Shown: positions 34,145 to 41,826 of the stretch, piece after piece
Layout of the letters: every line of letters starts with the position of its first letter
How positions within the stretch are numbered: position 1 is the first letter of the stretch
NCBI GenBank assembly: GCA_964346815.1
Contig: CAYFWF010000003.1
Coordinates: forward strand, 248,001-312,000
From: CAYFWF01 sp964346815
GTDB taxonomy: Bacteria; Acidobacteriota; Aminicenantia; Aminicenantales; Aminicenantaceae
DNA length: 64,000 bases
Reading direction: 5' to 3'
Notes under the pieces: generated by a model
Database searches by the model: none
What the model was told of the DNA's origin: nothing
Seen by the model: only the letters and a program-made list of their open reading frames with translations
Made by a program: the position numbers and the translations under genes

Positions 34145-35469
34145 AAAAAGTACTTATTCTGGGAGCCGGCCTGGTAGCCAGACCTCTTGTTCGATACCTG
34201 CTTGACCAGCCAGATATCGAGGTCGAAGTGGCTAGCAGAACGGTAAGCAAAGCTGTAAAACTCATCAATAACCACCCAGATGGTGTTGCCAAGGAGCTCA
34301 ATCTGAAGAATGAAGAAGGATTGAGGGAAGAAATTGCCAAAGCTGACCTGGTGATCAGCATGGTTCCTTATTCCTTCCATCCCAAGGTCGCTAAATATTG
34401 TATCGATTTTCGGAAGCACATGGTTACCACCTCCTACGTAAGCGAGATCATGAAGAATTTAGACGCCGAAGCAAAGAAAGCAGGAATCCTTATCCTGAAT
34501 GAAATCGGGTTAGATCCAGGCATCGACCACATGGAAGCTATGAGAATTATCCACGAGGTTGAAGAGAAGGGAGGGGAAATCACGAGCTTCACTTCTTACT
34601 GTGGCGGTTTGCCTGCCCCGGAAGCGAATACGAATCCCTTTGGATATAAATTTTCTTGGAGCCCTATCGGCGTTCTCCTCGCAGGAAAAAATTCTGCTCA
34701 ATACCTCAAGAACGGACAACAGGTCTTTATTCCTTCGGAAGATCTCTTCGAGAATTATACCATCATTCCGATCGAGGGATTGGGAGATTTTGAGGGCTAT
34801 CCCAACCGCAATTCATTGCCTTACATCGATCTCTACGACATCCAGACCACAAAAACAATGCTCCGCGGGACACTCCGAAATCTTGGATGGTGTGAAACCA
34901 TGAAAAAAATCGTAGACCTGGGCTTGTTGGATGAAGAAGAGAAAGATTGGTCTGGAATGACGTATGCAGAGTTCACTAGGGGTCTGTTGAACGAGCCCGA
35001 GGAGACTGACCTGAAAAAAGCCCTTGCCTTGCATCTGAACATCCAGACAGATTCAGATGTCATAAAGCGCCTGGAGTGGCTGGGACTTCTAGACGATGAT
35101 CCCCTTCCTATGGAGAAAGGATCGGCTTTGGATATTTTGGGAGCAAGAATGCTGGAAAAACTTCAGTACGAGCCAGGCGAGAGAGATATGATCATCCTGC
35201 AACACACATTCGAAGCTTCTTATCCCGATGGAAAAAAGGAAAGAATCACTTCCACCCTTATCGATTTTGGAATTTCTGGGGGAGATTCCTCTATGGCAAG
35301 AACAGTGGGTCTTCCTCCAGCCATCGGCACAAAACTGATCCTCGAAGGCAGGATAAAAGAAACCGGCGTCCATATTCCCGTTTTGCCCAAAGTTTATAAC
35401 CCCGTTCTCGAGGAGCTGAAACTGTTGGACATATCCTTCAAGGAAAAAAGGGAGTGGATTGAGAGCTAG
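34141..35469 (+). CDS. Saccharopine dehydrogenase (glutamate-forming type)
   Basis: 442 residues. The Rossmann start MKKVLILGAGLVARPLVRYLL is followed by VVSMVPY-like VISMVPYSFHPKVAKYC, then NEIGLDPGIDHMEAM and FTSYCGGLPAPEANTNPFGYKFSWSP, hallmark blocks of the AASS C-terminal half. Together with the overlapping LKR gene it reconstitutes the eukaryote-like saccharopine pathway as two proteins. The substrate could in principle be carboxynorspermidine, but the LKR partner argues for saccharopine. Confidence 0.9.
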   Translation: MKKVLILGAGLVARPLVRYLLDQPDIEVEVASRTVSKAVKLINNHPDGVAKELNLKNEEGLREEIAKADLVISMVPYSFHPKVAKYCIDFRKHMVTTSYVSEIMKNLDAEAKKAGILILNEIGLDPGIDHMEAMRIIHEVEEKGGEITSFTSYCGGLPAPEANTNPFGYKFSWSPIGVLLAGKNSAQYLKNGQQVFIPSEDLFENYTIIPIEGLGDFEGYPNRNSLPYIDLYDIQTTKTMLRGTLRNLGWCETMKKIVDLGLLDEEEKDWSGMTYAEFTRGLLNEPEETDLKKALALHLNIQTDSDVIKRLEWLGLLDDDPLPMEKGSALDILGARMLEKLQYEPGERDMIILQHTFEASYPDGKKERITSTLIDFGISGGDSSMARTVGLPPAIGTKLILEGRIKETGVHIPVLPKVYNPVLEELKLLDISFKEKREWIES

Positions 35470-35475
35470 AAGAGG

Positions 35476-35504
35476 TTGACAACCCTAAATGTGAGATTTA
35501 TCTT
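35476..35504 (+). promoter_or_regulatory. Promoter of the Memo-family gene
   Basis: TTGACA (35476-35481), a 17-base spacer and TATCTT (35499-35504); start near 35511, ahead of TTG 35584. Confidence 0.45.
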
Positions 35505-35583
35505 TTAAATATCTAGAGACATTTTCGATAAAAGTGCCGGTTTCTTTATAGACGTTCATATTATTACAATAAGGAGGGTCACA

Positions 35584-36390
35584 TTGAAACGCAAACCCAG
35601 TGTGGCAGGCTATTTTTATCCTTCGAATCCTGAAAAGCTACATGAAACGATAAAGAGATTGGTGGATCCAGAAGCCGAGGTCCGAAAAGCCATTTGCATC
35701 ATTTCGCCCCATGCAGGATATGAATATTCCGGAGGAGTCGCTGGAAAGGTTTTCTCCTCTGTCGATCTCCCAGAAAAATTCATCATCGTTGGCCCCAATC
35801 ACAGAGACGCTTCCACAAATCTCGCTATTATGAAGACAGGCATGTGGGAAACACCTCTGGGAACCGTTCCTATCGACACCTCCCTGGCTGAGTCAATCAT
35901 GGAGCATACTGATCTCATTGTAGAGGATGAGAAAAGCCATCAGCTTGAACATTCTCTCGAGGTTCAGATTCCGTTTATTCAATATTTTAAAAAAAATATC
36001 TCGATAGTCCCTATCAGCATTGCCTATCCAACTCTTTATGAGGAACTTGAGGAATTGGGAAAAGCTGTGTCCCAGGTGATAAGCAAGTCGGATCAGGAAG
36101 CCCTTATCATTGCCAGCACAGATATGAGTCATTACGTCAGTCAGGATGAAGCCAGAGAAAAAGACTTTCTGGCCATCGAAAAAATTTTGAAGCTCGATGC
36201 GAGAGGACTTTATGAGACCGTGAAGCGGGAGCACATCAGCATGTGTGGCTTCCAGCCCACTGCAGCGGCCATAATCGCCTCAAAAAATTTGGAGGCAGAA
36301 AAGGCAGAGCTGATTCACTATCAAACTTCAGGGGATGTGTCTGGAAATTATTCAGAAGTCGTTGGTTATGCAGGTATCAGAATAGTCTAA
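35584..36390 (+). CDS. amrB: Memo-family protein (AmmeMemoRadiSam system protein B)
   Basis: 268-residue Memo-fold protein related to extradiol dioxygenases. Conserved metal-site blocks: ISPHAGYEYSG near residue 40, GPNHRDA near 73, LEHSLEVQIPF near 120, STDMSHY near 180 and CGFQPTAAAI near 220. TTG start at 35584, with AAGGAGGG at 35570-35577. The usual AMMECR1 and radical-SAM partners are not adjacent. Function of the system is unresolved. Confidence 0.9.
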   Translation: MKRKPSVAGYFYPSNPEKLHETIKRLVDPEAEVRKAICIISPHAGYEYSGGVAGKVFSSVDLPEKFIIVGPNHRDASTNLAIMKTGMWETPLGTVPIDTSLAESIMEHTDLIVEDEKSHQLEHSLEVQIPFIQYFKKNISIVPISIAYPTLYEELEELGKAVSQVISKSDQEALIIASTDMSHYVSQDEAREKDFLAIEKILKLDARGLYETVKREHISMCGFQPTAAAIIASKNLEAEKAELIHYQTSGDVSGNYSEVVGYAGIRIV

Positions 36391-36463
36391 AACAACCTCG
36401 ATATCACTTTTACTTCCATTAAATACCGCTCCTTCATCTTCCGGCTGAGAACCGCTAAAATAA

Positions 36464-36620
36464 GGCTTTGTCCTTACGTGACGGGAATGAGGTATCGTCT
36501 AAAGGAGCAGGGAAATATCTCCGCTCTAGTTCAGATTTTTAACGCCATTCTTCAATGCCGCTCCGACATTTCCCTGCTCCTTTGTCCCAATTTTATTTGC
36601 CGTCACTTTGGGACAACCTC
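36464..36620 (+). repeat. MITE-like element, copy 1, with 8-base target duplication
   Basis: 157-base element from GGCTTTGTCC to GGGACAACCTC, flanked by the direct repeat TAAAATAA at 36456-36463 and 36621-36628. The ends are inverted repeats (left arm GTGACGGG, right arm GCCGTCACTTTGGGACAAC). Inside, AAAGGAGCAGGGAAAT (36501-36516) is perfectly complementary to ATTTCCCTGCTCCTTT (36568-36583). A second copy lies inverted at 54996-55179. It encodes no credible protein. The 36391-36717 gap otherwise holds only the hrcA promoter. Confidence 0.85.
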
Positions 36621-36670
36621 TAAAATAAAGATGAAAAGCCAAATTCCCAGAGGAAAAGCCAAAAAGTGAT

Positions 36671-36699
36671 TTGAAATTTTCGTACATAAATGCTATAAA
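36671..36699 (+). promoter_or_regulatory. hrcA operon promoter
   Basis: TTGAAA (36671-36676), a 17-base spacer and TATAAA (36694-36699). Start near 36706, only about 12 bases before TTG 36718. No CIRCE inverted repeat (TTAGCACTC-N9-GAGTGCTAA) or HAIR is present nearby. Confidence 0.55.
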
Positions 36700-36717
36700 A
36701 TTTGGCGGAGTGTTTTA

Positions 36718-37758
36718 TTGAAAACAAAAATTTTAAAAGAAAAAGATATCCAAATTTTCAACCTCATAGCAGAGAACTATTTGAAAGTAGGGAAACCCAT
36801 CAGTTCTAGCTACATCGCTCAGAGAAGTAAGCACCCTGTCTCATCGGCTACAGTGAGAAATATCATGTCCAAATTGGAGAGATACGGATATCTGCTGCAG
36901 CCTCACACTTCATCTGGCCGCGTTCCCACAGATAAAGGATTGAGATTCTATGTCAATAATTTGTTTGGAGAAGTCGTTTATTCCGATGTTTCCATCGATT
37001 TTGCTACAGAAGCTTTTCATCATCAGAAGGGTGACTTCCATTCACTCCTTGATCACGTCTCTCAGATATTATCGGAACAATCTGATAATTTGGGATTCGT
37101 TCTCTCCCCCAGGATTTCCCGCATCAATTTTTATCATATCAGGCTGATTAAAATATCGGAAGAAAAGATCATGATTATTTTAATCACGACCTTCAAGCTC
37201 GTTCTTACAGAAATCGTCGAGACCAAGAGCTATTTCACACAGGCTGAACTTGACCAGGCTTCCAGGTATATCAACGAAAACTTCAGAGGAAAAAACCTGC
37301 TCTTTGTCCGTGATTATATTCTCCGAGAAATACCAGCCTATAAGATGAGATATGAAAATATACTCCATAAGCTTATCGCGCTGTTGAAGTCTTATATGGT
37401 TGAGGAAGAAAAAAGCAGCCAGATATTTATCCAGGGAACCTCGAAGCTGCTAGGAAAATCAGAATTTATCGATATGGAAAACCTGAAATCACTCTTCCAC
37501 AGGTTCGAGGAAAAAGCAAAGCTGGCCAAGCTTCTTTCCGATGTGATCAGTTTGGACCGAGTGAAGGTGCTGATCGGAACAGAAATGGATATCCCCGAAA
37601 TTTCAGATTTTTCCCTAATATTATCTCATTATGGTTATGATCAACAGGTGCTTGGCTCACTTGGCATAATAGGCCCCAAAAGAATTCCTTATCGAAAGAT
37701 TATTCCCCTCGTGGACTGTATTGCAAAAAAATTAAGCGAGACGATAAGTTTTTCCTAG
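36718..37758 (+). CDS. hrcA: Heat-inducible transcription repressor HrcA
   Basis: 346-residue winged-helix repressor that binds CIRCE operators in concert with GroEL. DNA-binding region: GKPISSSYIAQRSKHPVSSATVRNIMSKLERYGYLLQPHTSSGRVPTDKGLRFYV (residues 24-78). The GAF-like and dimerisation core follows. TTG start at 36718, with GGCGGAG at 36704-36710. It heads the grpE-dnaK2-dnaJ2 operon, yet no CIRCE site precedes it, so its target operators are likely elsewhere, for example groESL. Confidence 0.95.
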   Translation: MKTKILKEKDIQIFNLIAENYLKVGKPISSSYIAQRSKHPVSSATVRNIMSKLERYGYLLQPHTSSGRVPTDKGLRFYVNNLFGEVVYSDVSIDFATEAFHHQKGDFHSLLDHVSQILSEQSDNLGFVLSPRISRINFYHIRLIKISEEKIMIILITTFKLVLTEIVETKSYFTQAELDQASRYINENFRGKNLLFVRDYILREIPAYKMRYENILHKLIALLKSYMVEEEKSSQIFIQGTSKLLGKSEFIDMENLKSLFHRFEEKAKLAKLLSDVISLDRVKVLIGTEMDIPEISDFSLILSHYGYDQQVLGSLGIIGPKRIPYRKIIPLVDCIAKKLSETISFS

Positions 37759-37770
37759 AAGGGAGGCAAA

Positions 37771-38379
37771 ATGGTTGAAGAGAACAAGAAAAAATCAGAA
37801 GATGAAAAGGAAGGCGAAATTGAAATAGAATATCTCACTCCAAAAAAGAAGATTTCGGAGGAAACCAAAGAAGAAAAAGGTCAGATCAAATCTCTCAAAA
37901 ACGCATTGAAGAAGAAGGATTCCGAAATCAAGCAGCTTAAAAAAGAGCTCGACTCGCTCAAAGACGAATTTCTGCGGAAAGCCGCAGACATGGAGAATCT
38001 CAGGAAAAGACTGGAACGAGAGAAAAACGAATACTTCAAGTATGCCTTGAACGAACTGCTTAGAGATCTCCTCGGAATCCTTGATAATTTTGAGAGAGCC
38101 CTCGAAAGTCAAAATCATGATGATGAAAAGAGCCTCCGAACGGGCTTAGAGATGATTTATAAACAGTTCTATGATCTTCTAGTTAAACAGGGGGTTTCGC
38201 CGATTGATATCAAAGAAAAGAAATTTGATCCACACCTTCACCAGGCTTTCATAACCGAAGAATCCGACCAGGTAGAGGAGCCTCAAGTGGAAGAGGAGCT
38301 GCAAAAAGGATACACCATTCACGACCGCCTCTTGAGGCCGAGCCTGGTCAAGGTCGCCATACCTAAAAAAGCGGATTAA
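37771..38379 (+). CDS. grpE: Nucleotide exchange factor GrpE
   Basis: 202 residues. The N-terminal charged coiled coil (KSLKNALKKKDSEIKQLKKELDSLKDEFLRKAADMENLRKR) is the long GrpE stalk. The C-terminal beta-domain motif FDPHLHQAF appears near residue 152, ending LLRPSLVKVAIPKK. It releases ADP from DnaK and is the only grpE in the window, so it probably serves both DnaK copies. It lies 12 bases after hrcA and 2 bases before dnaK2. Confidence 0.95.
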   Translation: MVEENKKKSEDEKEGEIEIEYLTPKKKISEETKEEKGQIKSLKNALKKKDSEIKQLKKELDSLKDEFLRKAADMENLRKRLEREKNEYFKYALNELLRDLLGILDNFERALESQNHDDEKSLRTGLEMIYKQFYDLLVKQGVSPIDIKEKKFDPHLHQAFITEESDQVEEPQVEEELQKGYTIHDRLLRPSLVKVAIPKKAD

Positions 38380-38381
38380 AC

Positions 38382-39962
38382 ATGGGCAATGTAATCGGTA
38401 TAGATCTGGGGACGACTTATTCTTGCGTGGCCTATATGGAGGGCAAAGAGCCAAGGGTCATCCCGAATTTCGACGGTTTGCTCACCACTCCTTCTGTGGT
38501 GAGCATCACCAGTTCTGGAGAGAGATTGATCGGTAATTTGGCCTTGCGGCAGGCATTTACCAACCCTATGAACACAATCACGGCCATCAAAAGACTGATG
38601 GGCAAAAAGTTCAATTCTGAGGGAGTCCAGGAAATAAAACAGCGCGTACCCTATCGGTTGGTAGAGGCGCCTAATGGTGACCTCATGGTGGAATTAGGAT
38701 CAGAAAGAATAAGCCCGCAGGAAATTTCCGCAATGATTCTGGATTACCTGAAAAGATGTGCAGAAGCCTATTTCGGAGAAGACGTTCAAGAAGCGGTTAT
38801 TACGGTTCCCGCTCATTTTGATGACCATCAAAGACAGGCGACCAAGGATGCAGCAAAAATCGCTGGATTGGAAGTACTGCGCATTGTCAACGAACCGACT
38901 GCTGCCAGCTTGGCCTATGGACTCAGCACTCGCGAAAACGCCACCGTCGCAGTGTATGACATGGGGGGTGGAACATTCGATATAACCATAATGGAAATCA
39001 GTGACGGGGTCTTTCATGCCTTGGCCACCAACGGAAACACGTATCTTGGAGGTGAAGACTTTGATAACCGTATCGTCGATTGGCTGACGGAAGAGTTCAA
39101 AAAGGAACATGAAATAGACCTCTCCCAAGATAAATTAGCCTTACAAAGAGTGAAAGAAGCCGCAGAGAAAGCTAAACGCGAGCTCTCTTTTACCATGGAA
39201 ACCGAGATAAACCTGCCGTTTATTTTTTCTGCAAAATCAGACTCTAAACATATCCAAAAGAAATTAACCCGCAAAAAACTGGAGGAATTGACGCACGATT
39301 TGATAGAAAAATCGTTCCCCTTCATAGAGCAAGCTTTAGATGACTGTAAACTTGAACCTGAAAAAATTGAGGAGGTTATACTTGTGGGGGGACAAACACG
39401 CATGCCATTGATCAGGAACAAGATAACAGATTTTTTCAAGAGAGATCCGAAAGAGCATATCAATCCCGATGAGATCGTTGCCATGGGAGCAGCCATTCAA
39501 TCTGGAATTCTTGGCGGTAAAATGACCGACCTCGTTCTTCTGCTGGACGTCACTCCTCTGTCCTTGGGAATAGAGGCGGAAAATGATCAATTCGTACCGA
39601 TCATCGAAAAGAACACCACTATTCCGACCAAAAAAACAAGAGCCTTCACAACAGTGGAACACGACCAGAGGCGCGTGAGGGTCCATGTCCTGCAAGGGGA
39701 GGAGGATAGAGCTTCAGAAAACATGTCATTGGCAAGATTTGATTTGGTAGGAATAGAATCTGCTCCTGCCGGAGTCCCCCAAATAGATGTGACCTTCGAG
39801 ATCGATGCAGACGGTATGGTAAGAGTATCAGCAAAAGACATGGCAACAGGTCGGGCACAGAGAATTGACGTTAAACCTTCTTCTGGACTAACAGGGGAAC
39901 AAATCGACAAAATAATAAAAAGAGAAGATTCCAAGAAAAAAGAAGACGATCAGGATGATTAA
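38382..39962 (+). CDS. Second DnaK, naturally lacking the C-terminal lid
   Basis: Hsp70 paralogue of 526 residues. The nucleotide-binding domain is complete: IGIDLGTTYSCVAY, VPAHFDDHQRQATKD, VNEPTAASLAYG, DMGGGTFDIT and LVGGQTRMP. The substrate-binding beta domain is complete to DVTFEIDADGMVRVSAKDMATG. After SSGLTGEQIDKIIK it ends in a short Lys/Asp tail, so helices B-E of the lid are missing. The DnaK at 3660 is 119 residues longer. No frameshift is needed: the stop overlaps the dnaJ2 start, so the truncation is established. A lidless Hsp70 should bind and release clients quickly. Confidence 0.93.
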   Translation: MGNVIGIDLGTTYSCVAYMEGKEPRVIPNFDGLLTTPSVVSITSSGERLIGNLALRQAFTNPMNTITAIKRLMGKKFNSEGVQEIKQRVPYRLVEAPNGDLMVELGSERISPQEISAMILDYLKRCAEAYFGEDVQEAVITVPAHFDDHQRQATKDAAKIAGLEVLRIVNEPTAASLAYGLSTRENATVAVYDMGGGTFDITIMEISDGVFHALATNGNTYLGGEDFDNRIVDWLTEEFKKEHEIDLSQDKLALQRVKEAAEKAKRELSFTMETEINLPFIFSAKSDSKHIQKKLTRKKLEELTHDLIEKSFPFIEQALDDCKLEPEKIEEVILVGGQTRMPLIRNKITDFFKRDPKEHINPDEIVAMGAAIQSGILGGKMTDLVLLLDVTPLSLGIEAENDQFVPIIEKNTTIPTKKTRAFTTVEHDQRRVRVHVLQGEEDRASENMSLARFDLVGIESAPAGVPQIDVTFEIDADGMVRVSAKDMATGRAQRIDVKPSSGLTGEQIDKIIKREDSKKKEDDQDD

Positions 39963-41088
39963 ACGAGATTATTATCAGGTGCTCAATATCCAGAGGCGCG
40001 CAACCTCGGAAGAGATAAAGAAGGCCTACCGGCGTTTAGCCCTTCAATTTCATCCTGACAGGAATCCTGGGGATAGAGAAGCAGAGGAGAAATTCAAGGA
40101 AGCGGCTGAAGCCTACAGCGTTTTGATAGATCCGAAGAAAAGGGACATTTATGACCGATACGGACATGATGGTCTGAGAGGAGAAGGATTCAGCGGCTTT
40201 TCCGGATTCAATTCTTCGATCTTCTCCGATTTCGAAGATATCCTTGGAAATTTTTTCAATTTCGGGTTTGAAGGATTTTTTGGGGGACGACAGCAGAGGA
40301 GAGCTAGCTATCCGAGGAGGGGGAGAGACCTGGCTTTAGAGCTGGATATCTCCCTGGAGGAAGCCGCTTTTGGCACGGAGAAAGAAATCAAGATCCATCG
40401 GTTCGAGCTCTGCCCCGTGTGTTCAGGATCCAAGATGCAGCCAGGAACGAGTGCGGAGACCTGCAGTCATTGTCAAGGAACCGGGAATGTTCGTTATCAA
40501 CAGGGTTTTTTCGCAATATCCCGTACATGTTCCCAATGCGAAGGAAGTGGGCAGAGAATTCCGTTCCCCTGTAAAGAGTGCAAAGGAACAGGGCGCGTAA
40601 GGAAGAAAAGGACATTGACTATAAAAATTCCACCTGGAGTCGATGAGGGATCGAAATTGAGATTGGAGGGAGAAGGAGAGGCCGGGGACAGAAATGCGGA
40701 GAAAGGGGATCTGTATGTGATCACCCGGGTGAAGAGACACAAATTTTTCGAGCGGGAAGGCAATCACCTTTACTGCGAGATCACTATCTCGTTCACTAAG
40801 GCAGCATTGGGAGCAACGGTCGAAATTCCGACCCTGGAAGGGTCCGAGCTTCTCAAAATTCAAGAGGGAACACAGCCAGGTGAGATCATCAGACTGAAAG
40901 GAAAAGGGATCAAGGATCTCTACAGCCGCCATAAAGGAGATCTGTTCATAAAAGTCCTGGTGAGTACACCTAAAAATTTATCCAAGGAACAAAAAAACAC
41001 TCTTAAAAAATTTGCCGAATCTCTGGGTGACTCTTCTGAAGGGATAGACAGAAGTATCATCGAGAAGGTTAAAAACATCATTCATTAG
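39955..41088 (+). CDS. Second DnaJ co-chaperone
   Basis: 377 residues. The J domain has FHPDRNPGD (HPD), followed by a Gly/Phe-rich linker (GFSGFSGFNSSIFSDFEDILGNFFNFGFEGFFGG), then zinc repeats CPVCSGSK (imperfect), CSHCQGTG, CSQCEGSG and CKECKGTG, and C-terminal substrate domains. It overlaps dnaK2 by 8 bases and is presumably its dedicated partner. The first zinc repeat lacks the final Gly. Confidence 0.94.
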   Translation: MIKRDYYQVLNIQRRATSEEIKKAYRRLALQFHPDRNPGDREAEEKFKEAAEAYSVLIDPKKRDIYDRYGHDGLRGEGFSGFSGFNSSIFSDFEDILGNFFNFGFEGFFGGRQQRRASYPRRGRDLALELDISLEEAAFGTEKEIKIHRFELCPVCSGSKMQPGTSAETCSHCQGTGNVRYQQGFFAISRTCSQCEGSGQRIPFPCKECKGTGRVRKKRTLTIKIPPGVDEGSKLRLEGEGEAGDRNAEKGDLYVITRVKRHKFFEREGNHLYCEITISFTKAALGATVEIPTLEGSELLKIQEGTQPGEIIRLKGKGIKDLYSRHKGDLFIKVLVSTPKNLSKEQKNTLKKFAESLGDSSEGIDRSIIEKVKNIIH

Positions 41089-41090
41089 AG

Positions 41091-41825
41091 TTGAATTTGA
41101 CGTCCAATCGGTTTTTCATAGAGAAAGAATCACAAGAATCATCCGATGTTCTTCTCGAAGGTGAAGAACATCATCATCTCAGCAGGGTCGCCAGAATCAA
41201 ACCTGGAGAAAATGTTTATCTTTTTGACAGACAGGGATCGGATTACTTAGCTAGAGTCGAAGAAGTCGGAAAAACAAGTACGCGGCTTTCTATTCTTGAA
41301 AAGAGACCGAGAAAGGATGAGAAAACGCACGTCACCTTGGCTCAAGCTCTGATTAAGGCAAAAAATCTGGAGCTTGTTTTACAGAAAGCCACAGAGCTTG
41401 GGATGAGTGAATTCTTCCCTGTTATCAGTTCCCGCAGCATAATAAAGATCGGAGATAATCCGGAAAAGAAAGTGCAAAGGTGGAGAAGAATTGTGCTTGA
41501 ATCCTCGAAACAATGTGGAAGATCCGTTGTACCCAGAATTCACACTCCTTCTGATTTGAGCACGTTTTTTCGTCAAACTGATTGCGATCGGAAAATTTTT
41601 TTCCATGGAAAAGGAGGGGCATATCTGAAAGATCTCCTGGCCCATCTTCACCCTCCATCTTCTGTCGTATTGTTGATCGGTCCTGAGGGAGGATGGACCG
41701 AGAGAGAGGAACAGGATATTGTGGGCCGTGGCTTCGAGGCGATCAGCCTCGGACCGTTAACCCTTAGGTCTGAAACTGCAGCCATCGCCAGCCTGGCGAT
41801 GGTCTCCCATTTCTGGAACAGTTAA
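41091..41825 (+). CDS. rsmE: 16S rRNA m3U1498 methyltransferase RsmE
   Basis: 244-residue SPOUT methyltransferase. The N-terminal PUA-like region has EGEEHHHLSRVARIKPGENVYLFD. The trefoil knot region shows LLIGPEGGWTEREEQDI and LGPLTLRSETAAIASLAMV. TTG start at 41091, two bases after the dnaJ2 stop, without an obvious ribosome site (TTG 41097 is an alternative). The dnaJ-rsmE order is common in hrcA-type operons. Confidence 0.93.
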   Translation: MNLTSNRFFIEKESQESSDVLLEGEEHHHLSRVARIKPGENVYLFDRQGSDYLARVEEVGKTSTRLSILEKRPRKDEKTHVTLAQALIKAKNLELVLQKATELGMSEFFPVISSRSIIKIGDNPEKKVQRWRRIVLESSKQCGRSVVPRIHTPSDLSTFFRQTDCDRKIFFHGKGGAYLKDLLAHLHPPSSVVLLIGPEGGWTEREEQDIVGRGFEAISLGPLTLRSETAAIASLAMVSHFWNS

Positions 41826-41826
41826 G

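Noticed and set aside
36478..36669. 63-codon frame through MITE copy 1
   Set aside because: It follows the inverted repeats and crosses the target duplication; no equivalent frame is kept in copy 2, so it is not a gene.
36391..36717. CIRCE element expected upstream of hrcA
   Set aside because: Looked for TTAGCACTC-N9-GAGTGCTAA and near variants; none found. The inverted repeats present belong to the MITE.
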